The notes under the pieces: model-generated
What the model was told of the DNA's origin: nothing
The model's database searches: none
The model's input: only the letters and a program-made list of their open reading frames with translations
Translations under genes and position numbers: made by a program
Origin: Taishania pollutisoli
Lineage (GTDB): Bacteria; Bacteroidota; Bacteroidia; Flavobacteriales_D; Crocinitomicaceae
Reading direction: 5' to 3'
Assembly: GCF_014518315.1 (NCBI RefSeq)
Contig: NZ_JACVEL010000001.1
Coordinates: 124,001 to 188,000 of the forward strand
DNA: 64,000 nt
Shown: positions 8,002 through 17,731 of the stretch, in pieces
Layout: each line of letters opens with the position of its first letter
How positions within the stretch are numbered: the stretch's first letter is position 1

Positions 8002-9051
8002 TTATTTCAATTTTAATTCCAGGATTGTATGAAAGCTATCCGTATGCAAATGGTGTTCACCAATACATTCGAACCCGGCTTTGTCGACAATGTACTTCAT
8101 TACACTGGAAGAATACATTTTGCTGTTTCCGTTTGCCATCACCGTAAAATACAGGGAGGTAGCAATCAATGAAAATTCAGCTGCCGGAAAACGCTGATTA
8201 TCAATAAACGTTTCCATAATATACACTTTTGCATCCGGTTTTGCCGTTGCTTTGATTTTCAGTAAAATCGCTTCGATTTCTGTTTCACTGAAGCAATCAA
8301 GGAACTGGCTCATCCAATACACATCAGCACCTTCAGGAATTGTCGTCGTCGCATCCAGCATGTCTACCGCTTCATAATGAACACGGTCTCTTGACTCCGG
8401 GTACTGACTGATATTTTCCTTGGCGGCTTTTAACTGAACGGGTAAATCCAGAATGGTTACGTTCACATCCTGGTTATGGCGTGTACTCGCCAATGCCCAC
8501 TTTCCTGTATTTCCCCCGATGTCAAAAATCATTTTCGGATTATCCTGGAAAATAATTTTCAGTGCTTCGTCAAATGAATTGTCGGAGTAGAAGTGATCAA
8601 ATTCGAACCAGGATTTTTTTAATCTTCCCGGCAAAACAGATAAACCCTGGTAAATTGTATCCCAGTCACCAATTTCTTTTAAACCGGCCGGTTTCCCTTC
8701 TTTAATTGCTTCTTCCAGGTGAAACAATCCTTTGTAACAAATATCCTGGGTAAACATCAAATTGACACGTGTCATTTCATCCCGTGCAATAAAATACCCG
8801 ATTTTTGACAATGCGTAGCGGTTGTGTTCTTTTTCAGTTAAAATACCTGATGCTGCGGCCATCTCTACCAAGACTCTTGCACCATATTCGCTAATCTTCG
8901 TCTCTTTTGCCATCTCTTCGATGGTCATTCCTTCTCTCGACTCAAATATTTTGTCAATCAATCCCAATGATAACATGGAATATGCTGTTTGAAAAACAAA
9001 AGGGCTGAATGCAATCTTCTGAGCCTCGTGTAATGCGTTTATAGCTTTCAT
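8002..9051 (-). CDS. SAM-dependent O-methyltransferase, first gene of the pigment operon
   Basis: A 349-residue class I methyltransferase of the plant-O-methyltransferase/hydroxyneurosporene-methyltransferase type. An N-terminal winged-helix dimerisation region (about residues 10-90) is followed by the SAM motif MIFDIGGNTGKWAL near 174-187, an acidic LDLP motif after the second strand, and a VYWMSQFLDCFSE post-motif region. Such enzymes commonly sit next to the ammonia-lyase in flexirubin clusters and may methylate the aryl head group or ring; the exact substrate cannot be read from sequence. It heads the leftward operon 23 bases before the lyase, with a candidate promoter at 9115-9122. Confidence 0.85.
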   Translation of the reverse strand: MKAINALHEAQKIAFSPFVFQTAYSMLSLGLIDKIFESREGMTIEEMAKETKISEYGARVLVEMAAASGILTEKEHNRYALSKIGYFIARDEMTRVNLMFTQDICYKGLFHLEEAIKEGKPAGLKEIGDWDTIYQGLSVLPGRLKKSWFEFDHFYSDNSFDEALKIIFQDNPKMIFDIGGNTGKWALASTRHNQDVNVTILDLPVQLKAAKENISQYPESRDRVHYEAVDMLDATTTIPEGADVYWMSQFLDCFSETEIEAILLKIKATAKPDAKVYIMETFIDNQRFPAAEFSLIATSLYFTVMANGNSKMYSSSVMKYIVDKAGFECIGEHHLHTDSFHTILELKLK

Positions 9052-9114
9052 GAATTTTCAATAAGTCTCAACAAGACTGTTTATTAAGTTATAAATCAAA
9101 GTACAAAATGGACA

Positions 9115-9122
9115 CAAAGTTA
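9115..9122 (-). promoter_or_regulatory. -7 promoter box for the pigment operon
   Basis: The minus strand reads TAACTTTG, matching TAnnTTTG, about 65 bases upstream of the methyltransferase ATG. It would drive the six-gene run from 9051 to 3326. The remainder of the ~300-base divergent gap (9052-9350) holds no other gene; a second box, TAAATTTG, ends 11 bases before the rightward start at 9351 and would leave a very short leader. Confidence 0.5.
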
Positions 9123-9350
9123 AAACTATTAGTGAAAAAATAATGACTTTATTCCTGTGACCCTTAATTTTCGTGAAAAATACGTTATTTGCCGGATAAT
9201 GCATTAAACACTGTTGTATACTGAACTACAACAACACATCTTTTTTATTTTAATTTCATCTACGTATAATCAATAGTTCATACACTTTATGTTAAAACGT
9301 GAAAGATTCTGGTTTAATTCGTTAATTTGCAATAAATTTGAAGATTATAT

Positions 9351-12026
9351 ATGAGCTATCGTCTACTCAGCGCATTGATCTTTTTCGTGTTCTCCTTCAA
9401 TGTCAATGCTTCACACATTGTCGGAGGGGATATCTATTACAATTACCTCGGAAATAATCAATACCGGATTTTCATCAGTGTTTTCCGCGATTGTCTTTCC
9501 AACGGAGCTGATTTTGACAGTCCTTTACCGCTGGGTATTTTCCTGAATTCAACGAATGCCATGGTTCAGAGTCACGACGTTCCCTATTCCGGGAAAAACA
9601 ATGTACCTGTGACCTTTAACAATCCATGTGTTATTCCCCCTTCAAATATTTGTACAGAAAATTCTATTTACTCCATTGTTGTAACGCTACCTCCCGCACC
9701 CGGGGGCTACCGTGTCGCATACGTTCGCTGTTGCCGTGGTCCCAATATCAATAACCTTGTCAACCCGGATGATACAGGTCTGACACTGACTGTCAACATT
9801 CCGGGCGTGGAGAATAATGGCTATCAAAACAGCAGTCCGCGGTTTAACAGCTACCCGCCAATGCTTCTGTGCAACAATGATCAACTTGTTTTCAATCACT
9901 CTGCATCTGATCCGGATGGTGATCAGCTTGTGTATTCCCTGGCCACTCCATACCGGGGAGGGACACCCAATAACCCGATGCCTGTTCCAACACCGGCACC
10001 TCCTTATGTACCGGTTAGCTGGTTAGGCGGATTTTCTCAGGCACAACCACTGGGTCCGGGTTCTTCTATTGCGATTAATTCCACAACCGGTGTTCTGACT
10101 GCTTCTCCGAATCTGACGGGACGCTACGTGGTAGGAATCCGGGTGGATGAGTACCGCAATGGTGTTTTGATTTCCAGCATGATTCGTGATTTTATTTTCC
10201 GTGTTTTCAACTGCAACATCACAATGGAAGCGATTTTACCGTTGGAAACTGAGCTTCCAAGCTACACCGGTTATTGTGTGGGCAACCTGAATGTACAGTT
10301 CGTCAACAACTCGTACGGAGGAACAAATTATTTATGGGATTTCGGTGATCCGACCACAACATCCGATGTAAGCACCGCTTTTGCACCCAGCTATAATTAT
10401 CCTGATACGGGAAGATATACCGCCATGCTGGTTGTCAACCCGGGTTGGCCGTGCACAGACACTGCGTATATGGAAATTAACCTATACAATGAGCTGACGG
10501 CTCAGATTACGCATACGGATTCGTTATGTCTGCTCAACAATCAGTACAATTTTGTTGCCACTTCCGATGGTCTTCCGGGAACGCAATATTCCTGGAATTT
10601 CGGCACTAACTCCACCCCGCAAAACGCAACGGGAAGTACTGCATCTACTCATTTCACAACGGAAGGAAGTCATCAGGTTATCCTCACCACCACCTATTCG
10701 GTCTGTGAGGCAAAAGACACGGCAATTGTTTATGTGATTCCGCAACCGGATGCCAGTTTCAGTATGCCCTCCAATTATGAGTGCGACGGGTTGGAAGTAA
10801 CATTCATTAACACCACTCAAAATGCGACGACTCACCTGTGGAATTTCGGTGTGGGGGGCACAACAAGTACGGAGCAATCACCAACATTTGTATTTCCGGC
10901 CGGCGGGACTTACACGGTGAATTATTATGCTTCATCAAGCCCTCAGTGCATTGATTCCATGCAAGCCACTATACAGGTCAATGAAAAACTGGAGGTCAGC
11001 TTCACACAGAGCCCCGATCAATGCATTACGGACAATCTGTTTGATTTTATCGGAACAGTTGCCGGACCTTCCCATGCAACATTTCACTACACGTTTGATT
11101 CAGAAGCGAATGTCCCGACGGTACAGGGAACAAATGCATCAGGAATTACATACAGCAATCCCGGTTCACATACCGTTGTTCTGACAGGTCAGTTTGACAA
11201 TTGTGTGGAGACATTTACTTCCGAGGTGTTTGTCTATTCTGAGCCTACAATTGACTTCGGAATGCTGGACGGATTGCAATGCGCTCCTTTCTTAGCTCAA
11301 TTTACTAATTACAGTACTGCTGATTCCCCGATGTTTTTCGAATGGGATTTTGGCGATGGAACTGTTTCGACGGAAACACATCCAACTCATTTATATACAG
11401 TTCCCGGACAATTCCCGGTTACCCTAACCGTTACAACAGCCGAAGGATGTATTGATACACTTTCTCTTACGCAAGTAGATCTGGTAGATATCAATCCGAC
11501 ACCTGTCGCTGCATTTATTGCCGACCGCACAGAAGCTGACATTTGTAACTCCGTAATCAACTTTACCAATCAGAGTCAGGGAGCGGTTGCGTATTATTAT
11601 CATTTCGATGACGGTTACAACTATTCGACGGAAGAAAGTCCTTCTCAAAAGTTTTATACGAGCGGGGACCACTATATGTATATGATTGCAACATCTGATA
11701 AGGGGTGCACGGATACAGCCTTCCAAAAAATCTATATTGAACCGTTTACTTTCTTCATTCCTAATACATTTACCCCGGACGGAGATGAATTCAACAACGC
11801 GCTGGAAGCTAAAATGTGGCTGACTCCTTTTGATTGGGAGTTCCGTATTTACAACCGATGGGGTGAAATGGTATTTGAATCGTTCGATTACAGAGCTGCA
11901 TGGGATGGAACATACAACGGTGAGTTAGTCCCTTCCGGAATGTATAATTACACGCTGAAGTACCGGCCTTGTTCCATGGAAGATCACATCCTGATCCAGA
12001 ACGGGCATGTCAATGTATTAAGATAG
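9351..12026 (+). CDS. T9SS cargo, multi-PKD-domain surface protein with gliding-motility-type C-terminal domain
   Basis: An 891-residue secreted protein. The signal peptide ends near residue 20 (VNA-SH) and is followed by SHIVGGDIYY, an N-terminal block seen repeatedly in large Bacteroidota surface proteins. Several PKD modules follow, with motifs such as WDFGD, WNFG and WDFGDGTVSTETHPTH. The type-B sorting domain closes the protein: PNTFTPDGDEFNN, IYNRWGEMVFES, WDGTYNGELVPSG and a final GHVNVLR, nearly the same ending as the protein at the left edge. Export by T9SS and attachment to the cell surface are expected; adhesion is a family-level guess. It is divergent from the pigment operon and ends 8 bases from the convergent flavoprotein gene. 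Confidence 0.88.
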   Translation: MSYRLLSALIFFVFSFNVNASHIVGGDIYYNYLGNNQYRIFISVFRDCLSNGADFDSPLPLGIFLNSTNAMVQSHDVPYSGKNNVPVTFNNPCVIPPSNICTENSIYSIVVTLPPAPGGYRVAYVRCCRGPNINNLVNPDDTGLTLTVNIPGVENNGYQNSSPRFNSYPPMLLCNNDQLVFNHSASDPDGDQLVYSLATPYRGGTPNNPMPVPTPAPPYVPVSWLGGFSQAQPLGPGSSIAINSTTGVLTASPNLTGRYVVGIRVDEYRNGVLISSMIRDFIFRVFNCNITMEAILPLETELPSYTGYCVGNLNVQFVNNSYGGTNYLWDFGDPTTTSDVSTAFAPSYNYPDTGRYTAMLVVNPGWPCTDTAYMEINLYNELTAQITHTDSLCLLNNQYNFVATSDGLPGTQYSWNFGTNSTPQNATGSTASTHFTTEGSHQVILTTTYSVCEAKDTAIVYVIPQPDASFSMPSNYECDGLEVTFINTTQNATTHLWNFGVGGTTSTEQSPTFVFPAGGTYTVNYYASSSPQCIDSMQATIQVNEKLEVSFTQSPDQCITDNLFDFIGTVAGPSHATFHYTFDSEANVPTVQGTNASGITYSNPGSHTVVLTGQFDNCVETFTSEVFVYSEPTIDFGMLDGLQCAPFLAQFTNYSTADSPMFFEWDFGDGTVSTETHPTHLYTVPGQFPVTLTVTTAEGCIDTLSLTQVDLVDINPTPVAAFIADRTEADICNSVINFTNQSQGAVAYYYHFDDGYNYSTEESPSQKFYTSGDHYMYMIATSDKGCTDTAFQKIYIEPFTFFIPNTFTPDGDEFNNALEAKMWLTPFDWEFRIYNRWGEMVFESFDYRAAWDGTYNGELVPSGMYNYTLKYRPCSMEDHILIQNGHVNVLR

Positions 12027-12034
12027 AGGTTCTT

Positions 12035-13369
12035 TTATTTCCAGTTTTTATAGACTTCCACTGCCCTTTTCGCAGAAACAACTGCACTGTTTTGTGTTTC
12101 CAATCCTTCTGTCCACCCTCCGATGATGCAGATACCTTCCAGTTTTCCGGAAAGAACTTTCAATTCGTGCAGATGTGCAACGAATTCGGGTGTTATCAAT
12201 GGGTGATAAAATGTTGTTTCATGTAGCAACAATCCTTTTTCCTTCACACGCTGTGTATCTTCTTCCGGCATCCAACTTTTGTAAATTCCATTCAACCGGG
12301 GTGAAATAAGTGATAAATTCATGGTAGAAAACCTCAATTGGTTCTCTTTGTTTGTATAAATATTGAGAAATGCCGGTTTTTCTGTATTGATATAGTTTGT
12401 ATCCTGGTGTATGACAATATGCGCTTCAAAATAGGGCAATTGCTCCAGAATCATCGTCGCCATTCCAAAATACGGATCGTCCTTCACTAATTTTGCAGCT
12501 ACATCCGCATGAACAGCCATCATAACGAAATCTACCTCCATTGAAACGATCTTACCGTCCCTGACATAATACACGGTGTAACCTTTTTCATTTTTCTTCA
12601 CGGATTGGACAGGAGCATTGGTTTCAATTTTCACACCGTTCGTTCTCAATTTATTTCCCACCTGTTGAATCAGGGTTCCCATTCCATCCTGCATGATGCA
12701 AAAACTATTGGATGCTTTCGGTTTTCGGAACGCAAATAAGCTGACAATTTCCACGACGGATGTTTTCCGGATATCTTCAGTAGTTGTTCCAAGTGACGCC
12801 GCTAAGAACGGGTAAATAATTTCCTGTTTGTATTGGTCTGTGAAATCAAGCTGTTCCACCCATTGTTGAACATTTATTGTTTTCCACTGTTCCGGATTCT
12901 TGTATACATTAAATGCTTCTGTGTTGAATTTTTTTAATTTCAATAATTTGCCCAGTTTTTCTCCTCTGAATTTTCCGTTAAGCGGTGTTACAATTAATGG
13001 TGTATTTTCTTCCTGACGTTGTACCAATAATGTTCCCGCCATTGTTTCTGTCCGGATGGCATTCATCCCGATGGTTTCTTTCAGAAATCCCAGGTAATCA
13101 TCCCACGGACCTTTTGTGAAATATTGTGGTCCGATATCAATCATGCATTTTTCCCCGGAGATGGTAGTTACAGCTACTGTTTGGGCGTTCCCACCGAGAA
13201 TCGCTTCTTTCTCAAACAAAGTGATCTGTGCTCCTGCATCGTATTGACGAAGGTAGTGCGCAGCAGAAACTCCTGCAATTCCTCCCCCGATAATAGCTAT
13301 CTTATTTTGGGAATAAACAACAGACGAACATAGCCACACAGCCAGGATAAAGTAGCTGGTTAGTTTCAT
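12035..13369 (-). CDS. Exported FAD-dependent amine-oxidase-like oxidoreductase
   Basis: A 444-residue flavoprotein. Residues 1-20 look like a Sec signal peptide (hydrophobic stretch ending VVYS-Q), directly followed by the dinucleotide motif KIAIIGGGIAGVSAAHYL (23-40) and an acidic FEKEAILGGNAQT segment that would bind the FAD ribose. A C-terminal block (GICIIGGWTEGLETQNSAVVSAKRA) matches the FAD-closing motif of the amine oxidase/protoporphyrinogen oxidase/desaturase superfamily. The substrate is unknown. A predicted secreted location is unusual, because FAD proteins normally fold in the cytoplasm and no twin-arginine motif is visible. It is a single gene between two T9SS cargo genes. Confidence 0.75.
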   Translation of the reverse strand: MKLTSYFILAVWLCSSVVYSQNKIAIIGGGIAGVSAAHYLRQYDAGAQITLFEKEAILGGNAQTVAVTTISGEKCMIDIGPQYFTKGPWDDYLGFLKETIGMNAIRTETMAGTLLVQRQEENTPLIVTPLNGKFRGEKLGKLLKLKKFNTEAFNVYKNPEQWKTINVQQWVEQLDFTDQYKQEIIYPFLAASLGTTTEDIRKTSVVEIVSLFAFRKPKASNSFCIMQDGMGTLIQQVGNKLRTNGVKIETNAPVQSVKKNEKGYTVYYVRDGKIVSMEVDFVMMAVHADVAAKLVKDDPYFGMATMILEQLPYFEAHIVIHQDTNYINTEKPAFLNIYTNKENQLRFSTMNLSLISPRLNGIYKSWMPEEDTQRVKEKGLLLHETTFYHPLITPEFVAHLHELKVLSGKLEGICIIGGWTEGLETQNSAVVSAKRAVEVYKNWK

Positions 13370-13561
13370 AATTTTCGCAGTTTTTTTAAAAATTTTGCGT
13401 GAAAATAGAAAAATAAAACTATACTCGATTCAGGGTTACATGCGCAATTGTCATTTTTTCTTCTTTTTCTTTTGTGTTAAAATACTAACGGATTGAACTC
13501 CTCATGTTCCGCGTATCGATTTATTAATTAATAAATTAGCACCGTCATTAAACTACTTATT

Positions 13562-15391
13562 ATGAAAAATTTTGCTGAAAAAATCAAACGGTCACTGACC
13601 CTGTGTCTCTATGTGATCGCGTTATTCCCGTTGTTTCACAACAGTAATTACTCACTGTCGCAAGCTGCAACCGCATCCTGGTCTTTAACTTCAAACGGAA
13701 ATCCTGCCGTTACCGGAAATATTACCGCAACTGCAGTCAGTAAAGGTCCCGGGAGACCTGACTATGGAGGAATCGGGGCCATGTCGCATACCACCGATGG
13801 TGTTCGTTCTCAAAACTGGAACCGATCAAGTTATTTAAGTTTTAGTATCACAAGCCAATATTACAACAGGGATTACTACGAATATACCGTAACTCCAACG
13901 CCCGGGAATGATTTTAACATTACATCTGTTACATTAGAAGCATCAGCCTCCACTTCTACTCCTTCCTGGTTTGTCTATTACTCCCTGGACGGATTTGCAA
14001 CATATACGCAATTAGGAGTCCGAAACTCAACATCACTAACCGGATTAAACATTACAGTTCCTTCAGGAAGTACTCTTACACTCCGAATTTTCGGAATGGA
14101 TTTAGTTTCAAATACAACGTATTTCCGAAATAAAAATGTCGCTATTTCCGGCACCACATCTCTTGGCTGTTCGACACCCGCTCAACCGTCGGCAATCACA
14201 GGAAGCGGAACAATTTGTGCCACTGCAAACGGAACGTACTCCGTGACCAATGACCCGACTGCAACAAGTTATACATGGACACTTCCATCCGGGTGGAGCG
14301 GAAGCAGTACCACCAACAGCATCAACGCAACAAGCGGAGCGAACGGTGGAACAATCACTGTAACAGTGAACAATGCGTGCGGAACATCCGCTCAACAAAC
14401 ATTCAATATAACAACAACTACAGTACCGACGCAACCCTCCGCTATCACAGGGAACGGAACAATTTGTGCCACTGCAAACGGAACGTACTCCGTGACCAAT
14501 GATCCAACTGCAACAGGGTATACATGGACACTTCCATCCGGATGGAGCGGAAGCAGCACCATCAACAGCATCAACGCGACAAGCGGAGCGAACGGTGGAA
14601 CAATCACTGTAACAGCGAACAATGCGTGCGGAACATCCGCTCAACAAACATTCAATGTAACAACAACTACAGTACCGACGCAACCCTCGGCTATCACAGG
14701 GAACGGAATAATTTGTGCCACTGCAAACGGAACGTACTCCGTGACCAATGACCCGACTGCAACAAGTTATACATGGACACTTCCATCCGGATGGAGCGGA
14801 AACAGCAGCACCAACAGCATCAACGCAACAAGCGGAGCGAACGGTGGAACAATCACTGTAACAGCGAACAATGCATGTGGTGCTTCAGTTCAACAAGTAC
14901 TGACGATCACTACTACAACTATCGATAATACCGTATCCTTAAGTGGCGCTACATTAACAGCAAATCAGGCAGGTGCAACGTATCAATGGATTAATTGCAC
15001 AGCTGGAAACACTCCTGTTTCCGGCGCAACAAACCAATCGTTCACTCCAGCTTCCAATGGAACATATGCGGTTCAGATCACACACAACGGATGCAGTGAT
15101 GTGTCATCGTGCATTGTTGTCAGTTCCGTAGGGATCGAAGCGGCGGAAGTAAATACATTCCATGTTTATCCGAATCCGGGAACAGGAATATACACCCTTT
15201 CTACACAATATAGTTTTGAGCCTTCGCAGGTAACGATTTACACTGCTTCCGGGCAGCTGGTAAATGCTTTCTCTATTTCATCCCAGGGGCAGCAACTCAT
15301 CGTAGATATTTCAAATCAACCAGAAGGGATTTACATGATATTTGTCCATACGCCAGTGACCAACTTCCATGTAAAAATCTTTAAACAATAA
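13562..15391 (+). CDS. T9SS type-A cargo protein with three near-identical tandem Ig-like repeats
   Basis: A 609-residue secreted protein. A signal-anchor-like hydrophobic stretch at about 12-35 is followed by a domain of about 165 residues (TASWSLTSNGNPAVTG onward; beta-sandwich-like). Three tandem 83-residue PKD/Ig-like repeats follow (residues about 208-456), each starting QPSAITG and containing GTYSVTNDPTAT and TLPSGWSG. A further Ig-like segment leads to a type-A sorting domain (TIGR04183-like): VYPNPGTGIYTLST, VTIYTASGQLV, ISNQPEGIYMIFV. This C-terminus is the signal for T9SS export and surface attachment. The binding function is unknown. A strong hairpin terminator follows at 15434. 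Confidence 0.85.
   Translation: MKNFAEKIKRSLTLCLYVIALFPLFHNSNYSLSQAATASWSLTSNGNPAVTGNITATAVSKGPGRPDYGGIGAMSHTTDGVRSQNWNRSSYLSFSITSQYYNRDYYEYTVTPTPGNDFNITSVTLEASASTSTPSWFVYYSLDGFATYTQLGVRNSTSLTGLNITVPSGSTLTLRIFGMDLVSNTTYFRNKNVAISGTTSLGCSTPAQPSAITGSGTICATANGTYSVTNDPTATSYTWTLPSGWSGSSTTNSINATSGANGGTITVTVNNACGTSAQQTFNITTTTVPTQPSAITGNGTICATANGTYSVTNDPTATGYTWTLPSGWSGSSTINSINATSGANGGTITVTANNACGTSAQQTFNVTTTTVPTQPSAITGNGIICATANGTYSVTNDPTATSYTWTLPSGWSGNSSTNSINATSGANGGTITVTANNACGASVQQVLTITTTTIDNTVSLSGATLTANQAGATYQWINCTAGNTPVSGATNQSFTPASNGTYAVQITHNGCSDVSSCIVVSSVGIEAAEVNTFHVYPNPGTGIYTLSTQYSFEPSQVTIYTASGQLVNAFSISSQGQQLIVDISNQPEGIYMIFVHTPVTNFHVKIFKQ
14183..14929 (+). repeat. three tandem 249-bp coding repeats
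   Basis: Units begin at 14183, 14432 and 14681, each exactly 249 bases (83 codons). The DNA is almost identical between units, including synonymous positions; the few changes include GSG to GNG and single Thr/Ile or Ser/Asn swaps. This indicates recent duplication or ongoing homogenisation of a surface-protein domain. Confidence 0.95.
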
Positions 15392-15433
15392 AACTTCAGA
15401 CGAATAAACATTAATCTTCTATAACCAATCAGC

Positions 15434-15470
15434 AATCCCGGTAAAATCTATTTACCGGGATTATTTATTT
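15434..15470 (+). terminator. rho-independent terminator
   Basis: AATCCCGGTAAA (15434-15445) pairs perfectly with TTTACCGGGATT (15451-15462) around a 5-base loop, followed by ATTTATTTT. It ends the T9SS cargo gene at 13562-15391. Confidence 0.85.
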
Positions 15471-15588
15471 TGATTGTGTCAGTTCGGTTTATTCACCAAT
15501 TTAGTATTCGTTCCCACAGTATTCAATTAAAACCTCTACAAAGTCGTACCGGTCAGTGTTTACCGGTTTTTCTGCATAACAGATGAAA

Positions 15589-15618
15589 CAAAAAAGCGAC
15601 CCGTTTCCGGATCGCTTT
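15589..15618 (-). terminator. rho-independent terminator of the M16 operon
   Basis: AAAGCGACCC (15593-15602) pairs with GGATCGCTTT (15609-15618) with one mismatch. Read on the minus strand it is followed by a T-run. It lies 25 bases beyond the stop of the M16 gene at 15643. Confidence 0.75.
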
Positions 15619-15642
15619 GGTATTATTTACTGGATGATCTGA

Positions 15643-17721
15643 TTATTTATAATCTCCGATTGCGCCTTTATTTACTGCAATTGCTTTCACTGTTCCGTTG
15701 AATGCTAATTCTCCAAAAGAAAGCACAATTTTATGCGGAAATAATACACCACTTACAGCTTTGTAGTCAGAATACGTTACAACTGCATCCCCTCCTGCTT
15801 CAGGATCAGTAGAAATAGTCAAACGTTTAATTTTGCTGAAGTTGTTTGTATTGTAATAATCATACATTTCATTTTCACCATCATGTAATTTTACAACATA
15901 CATATCTGTTCCGTTTTGGTTTTCAATTCCCACCAATTCGTACTTCATTCCACTTGTTGCATAATTGATTTCAGGAATCAGACCGATTGATTTGTTTTTT
16001 GCTGCAATTGCTTCAGCTGTCAAATCTACTTTTCCTGTCTGCATGTTTGATTCATATCCTGTTTTCCCATCGAAATATGTTTTCTGAACCACCATTCCCT
16101 GTGCTTCGATTGTCATTACTTCGCTGTTAGGAGCCGCCCAGAATTGAACTGACTTTAACGGGAAAGGAACCTGAGACATATTCATTTCGATGTCTTGTGT
16201 CACCGATTTGATTTTCTTCAACAATTTATCACGTTGTTTTTCAGAAGATGTAGATGTTACATAGAACGAATGCTTTTTGAACAATTCTTCTGCCGTAATA
16301 TCTGCTTTTTTCATATCCTGAACAGGTGCTCCGAACGCGTCAACGATTTCGATTTTACCATCTGCATCAAACGGTTTCAATTTTTCAATCACTGATTCAT
16401 TTCCGACAACAACGATGTAGCAATTTTTAGCCGTGAAGAATTTTTGAGCAATTTCCAGTACTTTTTCTTTATCAACCGCTTCCAGATTTGTCAGGTAGTT
16501 TTTATAATAATCCTTCGGCAACCCATAACGTTCAATGTTCAATGCAAAACGTGCGATTGTTGCAGCGTGCTCCAATGAACGTGCAAAGCCTCCTCCCATT
16601 GAAGATTTTGTCAACTCCAATTCGTGGTCTGTTACATAGCTGTCAGTCATTCGGTCCAATTCGAACAATAACTGTGTAATGGCACTGTCAGTAACGTCTG
16701 TTCGGAAATTTCCGCTTGCAGCCAGGTAAGCACCTTGTGGTTCGATATTTACGGAAGAGTAGCTTCCGTATGTATACGCTTTGCTCTCACGCAGGTTTTG
16801 CATCAAGCGCGTTCCGAAACCTGAACCTCCGAAAATAGAATTCGTAACATTCAACGGAATGTTATTTGCATCACCGATCTTTACATCAAGCGGAAACGCC
16901 ACCTGGATATAGGATTGAACAGCACCTGTTTTCTTTACAAAAATCACTCTGTTTCCGTTCAGGTTTTTTGCTGAAGGGTACTCCACTTTCGGAAGGGATT
17001 TTCCCGACCAGGAAGAAAAGTATTTGTTTACAACTTCTTCTGCCTTTGCTTTTGTAATATCTCCGACAATTACCAGGTAACTTCCTTCCGGAACAAATGT
17101 TTCTTTGAAGTATTGTTGTACATCATCGCGGGTGATTTTAGCCAATGTCGCCTCTGTTGTTACCTCGCCATACGGGTGGTTAGCAAACAAAGCACTCATC
17201 AATGCATTCTCTCCCATTCCTTCCGGGCTGGATTTCAATGACATTAAATTGCTCTCCCATTGCTTGACAATCCGGTCGAATTCACTTTGAGGAAAATTTG
17301 CATTCATCACAACATCAGAGAAGATTTTCAATCCTTCATCCATGTGCTTTGTCAAACACGTTAAGTTCAGGTTTCTGCTTCCCGCATTGAGCGAAGCCCC
17401 GATATAGTCTGATTTCGCATCAATTTCGTCTTTCGAGCGGTTCGTTGTACCACTTAAAATCAAATCACCTGCCAAATCTGCCAACCCTGCTTTTTGTCCT
17501 TCCATGCGCTGTCCGTTTCCGACAGTCAGGTTAAAACTAACACGTGGTAATTTGTGGTTTTCAGATAAAATCACCGTCATCCCGTTTGCCGCTTTGAAAA
17601 CGACCGGGTCAGCGATACTGATTGCTTTTGCCGGAGCTGCTGCCGGAACTTTAGATCGATCCAACTGACCAAAAAGAACAGCCGGTGTGATTAATCCTAA
17701 TGCTATTATTAATTTTTTCAT
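15643..17721 (-). CDS. M16-family peptidase-like subunit, non-catalytic partner
   Basis: A 692-residue secreted or periplasmic protein with a signal peptide (cleavage near FG-QLDR, residue 18-19). It contains two M16 half-domains (about 35-260 and 270-460) and an extra C-terminal beta-rich domain of about 200 residues. Where catalytic M16 enzymes carry the zinc motif HxxEH, this one has GLADLAGDLILSG (79-91), so it lacks the metal ligands and is presumably inactive alone. Catalytic/non-catalytic M16 pairs are well known, for example the mitochondrial processing peptidase and bacterial heterodimers. It follows the catalytic M16 gene after 10 bases in the same operon, which supports a heterodimer that degrades peptides in the cell envelope. 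Confidence 0.9.
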   Translation of the reverse strand: MKKLIIALGLITPAVLFGQLDRSKVPAAAPAKAISIADPVVFKAANGMTVILSENHKLPRVSFNLTVGNGQRMEGQKAGLADLAGDLILSGTTNRSKDEIDAKSDYIGASLNAGSRNLNLTCLTKHMDEGLKIFSDVVMNANFPQSEFDRIVKQWESNLMSLKSSPEGMGENALMSALFANHPYGEVTTEATLAKITRDDVQQYFKETFVPEGSYLVIVGDITKAKAEEVVNKYFSSWSGKSLPKVEYPSAKNLNGNRVIFVKKTGAVQSYIQVAFPLDVKIGDANNIPLNVTNSIFGGSGFGTRLMQNLRESKAYTYGSYSSVNIEPQGAYLAASGNFRTDVTDSAITQLLFELDRMTDSYVTDHELELTKSSMGGGFARSLEHAATIARFALNIERYGLPKDYYKNYLTNLEAVDKEKVLEIAQKFFTAKNCYIVVVGNESVIEKLKPFDADGKIEIVDAFGAPVQDMKKADITAEELFKKHSFYVTSTSSEKQRDKLLKKIKSVTQDIEMNMSQVPFPLKSVQFWAAPNSEVMTIEAQGMVVQKTYFDGKTGYESNMQTGKVDLTAEAIAAKNKSIGLIPEINYATSGMKYELVGIENQNGTDMYVVKLHDGENEMYDYYNTNNFSKIKRLTISTDPEAGGDAVVTYSDYKAVSGVLFPHKIVLSFGELAFNGTVKAIAVNKGAIGDYK

Positions 17722-17731
17722 TTTTCGTCAA

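Noticed and set aside
14108-14683. 191-codon minus-strand frame opposite the tandem repeats
   Set aside because: It is the antisense of the 249-bp repeats and inherits their periodicity; the translation is cysteine- and arginine-rich without domain character.
14183-14929. CRISPR-like periodic repeats
   Set aside because: The units are 249 bp, contiguous and coding with no spacers.
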